DNA of 64,000 nt, from NCBI RefSeq assembly GCF_000265405.1, contig NC_018010.1:1178001-1242000 (forward strand), read 5' to 3'. The DNA comes from Belliella baltica DSM 15883. Its GTDB lineage: Bacteria > Bacteroidota > Bacteroidia > Cytophagales > Cyclobacteriaceae. The first letter of the stretch is position 1. Each line of letters starts with the position of its first letter. The notes under the pieces are model-generated. The model saw only the letters and a program-made list of their open reading frames with translations, ran no database searches and was not told the origin of the DNA. A program made the translations under genes and the position numbers. This document shows positions 32,301 to 39,309 of the stretch, piece after piece.

Positions 32301-32366
32301 CTATTCACCAGATATAATGAAATTCGGTGAATGCATTCACCGAAAAATATAATAATTGGTGAATAG
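32301..32366 (-). promoter_or_regulatory. 66-bp dyad with four half-sites upstream of the DUF4143 ATPase
   Basis: An outer pair CTATTCACCA (32301-32310) and TGGTGAATAG (32357-32366) and an inner perfect 22-bp palindrome (32323-32344, arms TTCGGTGAATG and CATTCACCGAA) share the same centre, 32333.5. Each arm contains the half-site ATTCACC or GGTGAAT, so four copies are laid out symmetrically with AT-rich spacers of 12 nt. A -7-like TATATCTG (complement of 32309-32316) lies between the half-sites on the side of the gene, so a bound protein would cover the promoter. Confidence 0.75.
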
Positions 32367-32403
32367 AGACTGGCAATACCTATATTTGGAAATGTAGCTA
32401 ACA

Positions 32404-32586
32404 TTAATGACTCTGACTTTCCGCAGTAGCTTTAACTCTTACTGCATCATGAATCCCATCCCAAAGCACTTTTCTGGCTTCCAGTGCTTTTCCAAAAGAA
32501 GCTCCTTCTCTTAAATCTTGGATAAGCAGATTGATATTTTCTGTATTTGCGCCAGCTTCTTTCATGGCTCTATTCTGATTAATCAT
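32404..32586 (-). CDS. Small predicted helical protein, unknown function
   Basis: A 60-residue open frame from the ATG at the complement of 32584-32586: MINQNRAMKEAGANTENINL, then LREGASFGKALEARKVLWDG and IHDAVRVKATAESQSH. The composition (charged, helix-forming, few hydrophobic clusters) is protein-like, and it lies upstream of the ATPase dyad on the same strand. I recognise no family and see no partner. A TTG seven codons upstream is an alternative start. It could be a fragment of a larger lost gene. Confidence 0.4.
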   Translation of the reverse strand: MINQNRAMKEAGANTENINLLIQDLREGASFGKALEARKVLWDGIHDAVRVKATAESQSH

Positions 32587-32666
32587 GTTTTGATTTAAGA
32601 GTATCAAACTTATAATAGTTTAAATTGATTTCTATATTTCTGAAAATTGTAAATCAATTGCCTCTA

Positions 32667-32697
32667 TATGAGCATAAAAATATAAATCTTATATTTG
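32667..32697 (+). promoter_or_regulatory. Promoter for the transglutaminase-like gene
   Basis: TATATTTG (32690-32697) matches the -7 consensus; TATG (32667-32670), 19 nt upstream, matches TTTG at three of four bases. The start codon follows 25 nt after the -7 box. Confidence 0.5.
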
Positions 32698-32722
32698 AAA
32701 GAATCCCCAAAAAACGAATTTT

Positions 32723-34063
32723 ATGAAAATCTTAAAACCTTATTTCTTTCTTTTACTTTGTGCCTTTTTTGCTTGCCAGAGTAATGAAACCAAAAATCAG
32801 GAGGAGGAAACTACTCCAAACAAGCGGGTATCCATTGATGAAATAGAGGCTGGAATTAAAGCGTATATTGATGCAGAAACTGCTGACAATGATGGTTATT
32901 TTTTGATCAATGATGAAGAAAAGAAACTCCGACTTAAGCTTGTTCGCGTGCATACAGAATACCTCAGTAACTTAGGTCCAAGCAAGCATTTTGCCTGTGT
33001 AGATTTGGCTGATGAAAAAGGAGATGTTTATGATGTGGATTTCTTTTTGGAAGGCAAACCTGGAGAAATGAAAGTAACGGAGACTTCTTTACACAAGCTA
33101 AATGGAAAGCCTTTTTATACTTGGAAGCAAGTGGTGGACAAAACATGGAGAAAAGTGCCTGTTGAAACGGCTTCCTCTGATTTACTTGGAGTAGTTGAAT
33201 TGGAAGATAATTTTGACTTTACATACTATGCACAGCTTCCTGAGCTCAAGGAAAAAGCAAAAGTTTGGATTCCAATAGCACAATCTGATGATTTTCAAAC
33301 GATCACTGTGAAGTCGATGAAACTACCGAAGAAAAAAAGAAATATAGAAGATAAAGAAAACGGCAATAAAATGATCTACATGGAATTGGGACCTGAGCAC
33401 AGTGGTTCGGAAATCGAGATCATTTACCACGTAAATAGAATAGAAAAAGGACCTTATGATGCAAATGGCAAAATTGATCCGATGTATTTGGAGCCCAATT
33501 TATTGATGCCAATCGGTGGGGAATTTGAAGAAATAGCACTGGAAGCCACGAAGGGGAAGGAAAATGATGGGGATTTGGTGAGAGCACGAGCACTATATGA
33601 TTATATCATTGACAATATGCGCTACATGAAATTTGGGGATTATGGAAGAGGGGATGCTGTCTATGCTTGCGATACCAAGACAGGAAATTGCACCGAATTT
33701 CATTCCTTCTTTATTTCATTGGCTAGAAGTATCGGGATTCCATCTCGATTTGCAATTGGCGCATCGATTCCATCAGATAGAAATGAAGGCGGAATAGATG
33801 GATATCATTGTTGGGCGGAGTTTTATGCTGAGGGGAAATGGTGGCCTGTCGATATTTCAGAAGGAAATAAGTACACTGCCTTAGCGACTTATAATTTTGG
33901 GAGGCACCCAGCCAACAGAATAGAGCTTAGCAAGGGAAGAGACTTAAAAGTAAATCCAAGTCCAAGTACAGGACCGATAAATTTTATTGCTTATCCGCTT
34001 GTAGAAATTAAAGGAGAGGTAATTTATCCAAAAGTTAGGTTTTCATTTGAAAGAGGAGCATAA
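32723..34063 (+). CDS. Transglutaminase-like lipoprotein
   Basis: A 446-residue lipoprotein with signal MKILKPYFFLLLCAFFAC (Cys18). The N-terminal half (to about 270) is beta-rich and unrecognised. From about 280 the transglutaminase-like fold is present: catalytic Cys in TKTGNCTEFHSFFISLARSI, His in DGYHCWAEFYAEGKWWPVDI and the Asp of PVDIS. The fold is shared by transglutaminases and papain-like peptidases, so cross-linking or peptide cleavage at the cell surface are both possible. It has its own promoter and is followed by a strong bidirectional terminator. Confidence 0.9.
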   Translation: MKILKPYFFLLLCAFFACQSNETKNQEEETTPNKRVSIDEIEAGIKAYIDAETADNDGYFLINDEEKKLRLKLVRVHTEYLSNLGPSKHFACVDLADEKGDVYDVDFFLEGKPGEMKVTETSLHKLNGKPFYTWKQVVDKTWRKVPVETASSDLLGVVELEDNFDFTYYAQLPELKEKAKVWIPIAQSDDFQTITVKSMKLPKKKRNIEDKENGNKMIYMELGPEHSGSEIEIIYHVNRIEKGPYDANGKIDPMYLEPNLLMPIGGEFEEIALEATKGKENDGDLVRARALYDYIIDNMRYMKFGDYGRGDAVYACDTKTGNCTEFHSFFISLARSIGIPSRFAIGASIPSDRNEGGIDGYHCWAEFYAEGKWWPVDISEGNKYTALATYNFGRHPANRIELSKGRDLKVNPSPSTGPINFIAYPLVEIKGEVIYPKVRFSFERGA

Positions 34064-34096
34064 AAAAATCCCGGGTTGCGAAACCCGGGATTTTTA
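34062..34096. terminator. Bidirectional terminator
   Basis: ATCCCGGGTT/AACCCGGGAT form a G+C-rich perfect stem with GCGA in the loop, flanked by A and T runs. It serves both the transglutaminase-like gene and the convergent small lipoprotein gene. Confidence 0.93.
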
Positions 34097-34097
34097 A

Positions 34098-34328
34098 TTA
34101 GTTGCTTGGATGCTCACCGCCTTCTGAAGGATGTTCTCCTTCTCCTTCTTCAGCTGGGTGTTCACTACCTTCCGCAGGATGCTCATGAGTTTCCTCCATT
34201 ACTTCTTCTACAGCTGCATCTTCAGACTCTCCGTCTGCTTTTTTGTCACCACATGAAGTGGTCGCTACTGCAAACAGGAATCCAAATGCGAATACCAATG
34301 CTGTAAGAGATTTGAATTTTTTGATCAT
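34098..34328 (-). CDS. Small His/Glu-rich lipoprotein
   Basis: A 76-residue protein. A signal sequence (SLTALVFAFGFLFAVATTSC) places a lipobox Cys near residue 26. The mature part is made up of Glu, His, Pro, Gly and Ser: EETHEHPAEGSEHPAEEGEG followed by EHPSEGGEHPSN. Four EHP units with the form EHP(A/S)E(G/E) can be seen. His/Glu clusters may bind metals, but no function is known and a structural or spacer role is equally possible. A promoter-like pair lies about 60 bp upstream. Confidence 0.8.
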   Translation of the reverse strand: MIKKFKSLTALVFAFGFLFAVATTSCGDKKADGESEDAAVEEVMEETHEHPAEGSEHPAEEGEGEHPSEGGEHPSN

Positions 34329-34385
34329 GATTAATTTAATTAAAGGGTGGTAATTTATTTCGGCTTATTTTGATATTAAGCATCT

Positions 34386-34415
34386 CAAAGATAAGTATTT
34401 TATGCAAAGCCCAAT
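34386..34415 (-). promoter_or_regulatory. Promoter for the small lipoprotein gene
   Basis: On the minus strand, -7 box TATCTTTG (34386-34393) and ATTG (34412-34415) as a -33 box lie 18 nt apart. The leader would be about 50 nt. Confidence 0.45.
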
Positions 34416-34462
34416 AAAATTTTGAAAAAAGCTTATAATTCTACCTATAATCAACAATTATT

Positions 34463-36253
34463 TCATTCGGCAAATTGAAGTTTTACCAAGTTTGCATAAA
34501 AGCCTTCTTCTTGTCCTGCAAGATTTTCATGGGTCCCTTCTTCGACAATTTCTCCGTCTCTTAGAACATAGATTCTATCTACTTTTCTGATAGTCGATAG
34601 TCTGTGGGCGATGATGATGGTGGTTCTGTTTTTCATCAATTCATCTAACGCTTGTTGAACCAAAGACTCAGATTCAGCATCCAATGATGAAGTGGCTTCA
34701 TCCAAAATTAAGATGGCAGGATCTTTCAAAATTGCTCTTGCTATGGCTACACGCTGACGCTGTCCACCGGATAGTTTGATTCCTCTTTCCCCTACTTTGG
34801 TGTCTAATCCTTCTGGGAATTTACTGATAAACTGCCAAGCATTGGCTTTTTTCGCAGCTTCGATGATTTCCGCTTCCGTGGCATCAGGCTTTGCATAAGC
34901 GATATTTTCCCTGATACTTCCACCAAAGAGTAAGACTTCTTGCGGGACGATACCGATGTTGGATCTGAGTTGCTTGAGATTCCATTGATTGACAGGTTTG
35001 CCATCTACGGTAAGTGAACCTCTATTGATTGGGTAGAAGCTGAGTAGCAATTGGATGATGGTAGATTTTCCGGCTCCACTATGTCCTGCGAGCGCTACTT
35101 TTTCTCCCGCTGCGATATTTAAGTTGATGTTTTTGAGAACTTCAATTTCCGGTCTTGTAGGATAAGTAAAACCAATATTGGAAAAAGAAACATCTCCTTT
35201 CATCGGTACTTGTTGGAAATCAGCAGTGGAGTATTCTGGCGTTTCCTGAAGGATTTCCAATACACGCTCGGATGATCCAATCGCCTTTTGAATTTGCCCA
35301 TAGATGTCCCCCAAACCTGCAATAGACCCTCCAATAAAAGTGGTGTAAAGAACAAATGAAACCAAATCTCCCACACTCATTTCTCCTGAGGCAACCAATG
35401 TTGCTCCGTACCACATCACCGCAACGATTCCACCAAATAAGGCAAATATGATAAAGGAAATAAACGCACCCCTAAATCCGGCAGCTTTTAGGGCAACTTT
35501 GACCACCCTGTTTAACCCATTTCTATATCGATTGGATTCATAATCTTCTCCAGCAAAAGATTTCACTGTCATGATGGATTGCAAAGTTTCCTCGACGATG
35601 ACATTGGCTGCAGCAAGTTCATCCTGTGCTTCTTTGGATAATGTTCTGATAAATTTCCCGAAAATAATGGCTATGATGACCAAAATTGGAAAAGTGGCGA
35701 GCATAAAGAAAGTGAGTTTTGGTGTGGTCACCATCAAGAATACAACACCTGCTAGCAGCGTGATAATCTGACGGAAAAGCTCCGCCAAAGTAGTAGAAAA
35801 TGTATCCTGCAACATGCTGACATCAGCAGTGATTCTTGAGATCAACTCACCTGTTCTTCGTTTGTCAAAAAACGTCATCGGAAGCTGCACCAACTGTCTG
35901 TAAAGCGAAATTCTAACATCTCGCATGCTTCTTTCGGAAACTTTTGCAAAAAGCCAAACGCGGAAAAATGAAAAAACACTTTGAACCAATAAAATTCCTA
36001 AAAGCAAGAAGGCAATTCCGTTGATGTCATCCACCAACCATGATTCACCCGAAGCGGTATCGATTAATTTTCCAGCTACATAAGGAAATGTGAGGAGTGT
36101 CAGACTTGACAACAACAAAAACAGAAGGCCTAAGATAAAAGTCCATTTATATGGCAGAATAAATCTAAAAATCCCTCCTAATTTCCCTAGACTTTCTTTG
36201 TTAAGCTTTCGCTTTTCGTGCTCTTCTAGAGATTTACCTTTCTTTTTCGCCAT
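34463..36253 (-). CDS. ABC exporter, fused membrane and ATPase domains (MsbA-like)
   Basis: A 596-residue half-transporter. Six membrane helices are predicted over residues about 30-310 (with SRITADVSMLQDTFSTTLAE in the coupling region). The ATPase domain has Walker A GHSGAGKSTI, Q-loop NIGIVPQEVLLF, signature LSGGQRQRVAIARAIL and Walker B AILILDEATSSLD with the H-loop IIAHRLSTI. It would work as a dimer exporting lipids, lipid-linked glycans or drugs; the substrate is not evident. A -7-like TAAATTTG (complement of 36285-36292) lies upstream. It is not clearly part of an operon. Confidence 0.93.
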   Translation of the reverse strand: MAKKKGKSLEEHEKRKLNKESLGKLGGIFRFILPYKWTFILGLLFLLLSSLTLLTFPYVAGKLIDTASGESWLVDDINGIAFLLLGILLVQSVFSFFRVWLFAKVSERSMRDVRISLYRQLVQLPMTFFDKRRTGELISRITADVSMLQDTFSTTLAELFRQIITLLAGVVFLMVTTPKLTFFMLATFPILVIIAIIFGKFIRTLSKEAQDELAAANVIVEETLQSIMTVKSFAGEDYESNRYRNGLNRVVKVALKAAGFRGAFISFIIFALFGGIVAVMWYGATLVASGEMSVGDLVSFVLYTTFIGGSIAGLGDIYGQIQKAIGSSERVLEILQETPEYSTADFQQVPMKGDVSFSNIGFTYPTRPEIEVLKNINLNIAAGEKVALAGHSGAGKSTIIQLLLSFYPINRGSLTVDGKPVNQWNLKQLRSNIGIVPQEVLLFGGSIRENIAYAKPDATEAEIIEAAKKANAWQFISKFPEGLDTKVGERGIKLSGGQRQRVAIARAILKDPAILILDEATSSLDAESESLVQQALDELMKNRTTIIIAHRLSTIRKVDRIYVLRDGEIVEEGTHENLAGQEEGFYANLVKLQFAE

Positions 36254-36359
36254 TGAAATATTTATTCTGTATTGATATAATCTGCAAATTTACGCAATCA
36301 TCATTTGTCAAGACCATTCGATTTGAGTTTTTTTTGAAAACTCTAGATTTTGATAAACT

Positions 36360-36686
36360 TTAGTCTTTTTTCCTTTTACCAAATATTCTTCTAAAGATTT
36401 GTTTTTCCTTTTCCCAAAAAAAGTCAAACTGCCCCAGTAAGAAGCCCCAAAATAGCAGAACAACTTGGTATAAAGGTAAAACAAGAAGTAGGTACAGGAT
36501 TGTTTTCCAAAATCCCCCACTTTCCATATCAATCCCCAAAAGGTCAAAAATGGGTTTTTTGATAAACAAAATAGTAAATCCCGTCAAAGCAAAAACCAGC
36601 AAGACAATCACCACTTGCCAGAGACTTTTCAGCTTCCATTTAGTTTGAAGTTTTTCTAAGAATGAAGGGGAGTCTTTCTTTTTCAC
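36360..36686 (-). CDS. Small membrane protein, DUF6787-like
   Basis: A 108-residue protein with two hydrophobic segments (WQVVIVLLVFALTGFTILFI and KTILYLLLVLPLYQVVLLFW) and basic ends (KEKQIFRRIFGKRKKD). The central LFWGFLLGQFDFFWEKEKQI segment resembles short Bacteroidota proteins annotated DUF6787, without known function. Its start overlaps the stop of the nucleotidyltransferase gene by 4 bp (36683-36686), so the two are translationally coupled. Confidence 0.7.
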   Translation of the reverse strand: MKKKDSPSFLEKLQTKWKLKSLWQVVIVLLVFALTGFTILFIKKPIFDLLGIDMESGGFWKTILYLLLVLPLYQVVLLFWGFLLGQFDFFWEKEKQIFRRIFGKRKKD

Positions 36687-36976
36687 TGAACAAATCTTAT
36701 TTTTTTCAGAATATTACTCCTTAACTGGTCCTTTAAAGCATTTTTGGTCGTCAAATCAATTTTTTTATTGAATATCTTTTCCAAATACATTTCTAATTTA
36801 AAAAATTTCCACCCAATAGGTTTCTCTAGCTCTACCAAAAGATCAATATCACTTTCATCACTAAAAGAGTCATCATTGTAAGAACCAAATAATCCAATTT
36901 CTTTGACAGAAAACTCTTCGTAAAGAAAAGGTTTCAGTTCTTTTAACTTTGATAATATCTCATTTTTAGTGATCAT
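36683..36976 (-). CDS. Minimal nucleotidyltransferase (MNT type), orphan
   Basis: A 97-residue protein of the minimal nucleotidyltransferase fold. The active-site motif is GLFGSYNDDSFSDESDIDLL, matching GSx(10)DxD, followed by VELEKPIGWKFFKLEMYLEK. Stand-alone MNT proteins often pair with HEPN toxins as an antitoxin that adenylylates the partner, but no HEPN gene is adjacent. Instead it is coupled to the DUF6787-like gene. It may be an orphan antitoxin or have another target. Confidence 0.85.
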   Translation of the reverse strand: MITKNEILSKLKELKPFLYEEFSVKEIGLFGSYNDDSFSDESDIDLLVELEKPIGWKFFKLEMYLEKIFNKKIDLTTKNALKDQLRSNILKKIRFVQ

Positions 36977-36989
36977 GACTCAAATATAA

Positions 36990-38723
36990 TCAATTTTCTA
37001 ACCTGTAGACAGGATATCTGTTATGCTCTTTTTCTTTCCAAGGCGAGTTTTCATAGACCCATCTCAATTGTGCTGATGCACTTTTTGCTAATTCCTCATT
37101 TTCGGATTTGTCCTTTTCCAAAGCTGCTTTGAGCTGAGGATTCTCAGACAAAAACGCTGCTGCCAAATCTTCAAAGACATACGCAGAATAGCCTTCTTTG
37201 GACTGCAATATGGTGTCAAAGAAATTCCAAGCAAAGAAACTGTCTTCTCCTTGTGGTTCTAAAACTTCTATGATGTAGTTATTTGCTTCTTGATTCATCA
37301 TCACCATGACATCTCCTTTTCTGAAATCCATCATTGCAGCTGATTTTTCTATTTCAACCTTACTATGCAAATAATGCCCTTCATACGGTCTTTGCCCTGT
37401 TTGAAAATCTTTGATGTGGTAGACCGTGACTTGTATACTCGTGTCCTGCTTTAATTCTTGCACCTGAACACCATTTCTTCTTAAGTTATCAATAACTGTG
37501 TGCCAACCCTGTGGAATAATATAGGCTTCTGGCTTGTTGATTTCTAGTCCAGCCTGATAGACATCGAAGAATTTGATATCAATCGAAAAGGGCTTTTCGC
37601 GATCGTAATATAGTCTGGGCAATCCAGAAATGTCAGAAGGTTTCATCCCTGATTCATATCCGTTGAACTCCATCAATTTATGCGAACTTCTATCAGAAGT
37701 ATGGTTGAGACCAAATTGCTCTTTTGTTGCAATTTCTTTTCTATCTGCCTTGGCCATTTCCACGATTTTGGACGCATCCTTTTGGAAAATATCGGTGAAC
37801 GTTAAGAACAACTCGTAAGTTGATTCCACACGCTGATCATAAGGTTTGAGCATATGTGTCTCAGGCATAAAACTCAAAGTCTTGAAAAGTGCCGCATAAC
37901 CACTGCTGTATCTGCCATTGTCTTTGAATTGAGGCCACCCATTCTCAGGTTTGCTTCCGTAAGCATTGACATAGGGAATCATTGGAAAATTCCTTGCCTT
38001 CATGCCTTTGTAAAGTGCAGGGTTGAGCTCTTTTTCTAAGTACTCACCCAGTTGTCCACCCAATCTATTGTGTTGCGTGGAAATCAGAGTCATCACGTGC
38101 TGATAATCTGCTCCATTGCTGACATGGGTATCTATAAAAACATGCGGCTTCAACCAATTGAAAATTTGTTGAAATGAACGAGCATTCTTTGTATCTGCCT
38201 TGATAAAATCTCTATTAAGGTCATAGCTTCTCGCATTTCCTCTAAAACCAAATTCCTCAGGTCCATTTTGGTTTACTCGGCTGTGTGAACCACGGTTGAG
38301 ATGTCCACCAATATTGTAAACAGGTGTAATCGCAATTGCTATATCAGCTGGAACTTCAATTTTTCCAAGTAAAATATCTCTCAAATACATCATGGAAGCA
38401 TCAATTCCATCAGGTTCTCCAGGGTGAATTCCATTGTTGATGTACAAAATCAAACGGTCATTTTTATGCCAGTCTATTGGGTCAAATACCCCTTTTTGAT
38501 CATACAATACGACATGTAGAGGAAATCCCGAATCTGTCACACCCATTTCGACCATTTTTACTGATTCAAAATCAGTAGCTAACTGATTAAAGTAGGCTAT
38601 AACGTCCGAGTAAACAGGCGTTTGCTTCCCATCTGATTTTTCAAAAAGGGTTTCGTAGCCATCTTGAGCAGCGACACTTCCGATAGTCAGAAGCAGAATA
38701 AAAAGGAATGCAAGTTTCTTCAT
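36990..38723 (-). CDS. M14-family zinc carboxypeptidase, secreted
   Basis: A 577-residue peptidase with signal MKKLAFLFILLLTIGSVAAQ. Zinc ligands are in NNGIHPGEPDGIDASMMYLR (HPGE, about residues 95-98) and in FIDTHVSNGADYQH (the distal His). NRGSHSRVNQNGPEEFGFRG and SYDLNRDFIKADT fit the substrate-binding loops of the family. The C-terminal 200 residues are a beta-rich tail. It probably cleaves peptides in the periplasm or outside the cell; specificity is unknown. Confidence 0.9.
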   Translation of the reverse strand: MKKLAFLFILLLTIGSVAAQDGYETLFEKSDGKQTPVYSDVIAYFNQLATDFESVKMVEMGVTDSGFPLHVVLYDQKGVFDPIDWHKNDRLILYINNGIHPGEPDGIDASMMYLRDILLGKIEVPADIAIAITPVYNIGGHLNRGSHSRVNQNGPEEFGFRGNARSYDLNRDFIKADTKNARSFQQIFNWLKPHVFIDTHVSNGADYQHVMTLISTQHNRLGGQLGEYLEKELNPALYKGMKARNFPMIPYVNAYGSKPENGWPQFKDNGRYSSGYAALFKTLSFMPETHMLKPYDQRVESTYELFLTFTDIFQKDASKIVEMAKADRKEIATKEQFGLNHTSDRSSHKLMEFNGYESGMKPSDISGLPRLYYDREKPFSIDIKFFDVYQAGLEINKPEAYIIPQGWHTVIDNLRRNGVQVQELKQDTSIQVTVYHIKDFQTGQRPYEGHYLHSKVEIEKSAAMMDFRKGDVMVMMNQEANNYIIEVLEPQGEDSFFAWNFFDTILQSKEGYSAYVFEDLAAAFLSENPQLKAALEKDKSENEELAKSASAQLRWVYENSPWKEKEHNRYPVYRLEN

Positions 38724-38794
38724 GCCCGAATTTGACTAAAAAGAAGAATAAATACTAAAAGGATTTTATAATTGGTTTTGATAAATCTAAATAT

Positions 38795-38827
38795 GTTACG
38801 CAAATTACGTTACGTAATTTGCGTAAC
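38795..38827. repeat. Perfect 33-bp palindrome upstream of an ATPase remnant
   Basis: GTTACGCAAATTACGT (38795-38810) and ACGTAATTTGCGTAAC (38812-38827) are exact complements around a single T at 38811. It contains repeated TTACG units, and CGTAAT repeats continue to about 38841. It stands 58 bp in front of the ATPase fragment and between it and the divergent M14 gene. Confidence 0.85.
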
Positions 38828-38884
38828 GTAATGTACGTAATATCATACCGCTAATTAAATATGATTGTTCAGAATATTTGAAAG

Positions 38885-39269
38885 ATGAAAAAGCCTGATA
38901 ATCCTTTTGTATTGAATACCTACCACGGAAAAGCCTATTTCTGCGATAGAGAGGATGACTTGCTTGTTCTCCAAGAGCACATCAAAAATGGCAGGAATGT
39001 AGTCTTATATGCGTGGAGGAGACTAGGAAAATCAGCTTTGGTCCAAAGATGCTTACGAAGCACAAGGAAAGGTTTTTCAGGCCATCGCCAAAGCAGAACC
39101 GCTTCAAAACCCACTTTCAAAAGAGTTTATTAACAAGTATCAATTGGGTGCCGCTAGTACGGTAAATACAGCTATAAAATCCCTTCAAAAACAAGAGCTT
39201 GTCATTGAAGACGAGGGAATTTACCTTGTCCATGAAGTGCTTTTGGCAAGATGGATGGCTAGGTTATAA
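38885..39269 (+). pseudogene. Archaeal-type AAA ATPase, internally deleted
   Basis: The N-terminal part is MKKPDNPFVLNTYHGKAYFC, then DREDDLLVLQEHIKNGRNVV and LYAWRRLGKSALVQR, the start and P-loop of a Bacteroidota PF01637-type ATPase (normally about 380 residues). After VQR a shift to another frame gives DAYEAQGKVFQAIAKAEPLQ, FINKYQLGAASTVNTAIKSL and YLVHEVLLARWMARL, the C-terminal winged-helix part of the same family. The centre, including Walker B, is missing. The short reading frame stopping at 39133 is therefore not a functional protein. A striking palindrome lies upstream. Confidence 0.85.
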
Positions 39270-39303
39270 AAATCCCCTTTTTGATTTTCAAAAAGGGGAT
39301 TTG
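39269..39303. terminator. Bidirectional terminator between the ATPase remnant and lysC
   Basis: AAATCCCCTTTTTGA and its near complement TCAAAAAGGGGATTT form a strong stem with a short loop and T/A runs on both sides. Confidence 0.88.
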
Positions 39304-39309
39304 AAGATT

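Noticed and set aside
32381..32388. TATATTTG on the plus strand as a promoter for a plus-strand gene
   Set aside because: No plus-strand gene follows within 300 bp; the region downstream holds only the small minus-strand frame.
36683..36976. HEPN/MNT toxin-antitoxin pair
   Set aside because: The nucleotidyltransferase is clear but no HEPN protein with an RxxxxH motif is adjacent on either side.
38885..39133. Small functional P-loop protein of 82 residues
   Set aside because: The C-terminal part after VQR is an out-of-frame reading of the lost ATPase, and the true C-terminal domain continues in another frame to 39269.
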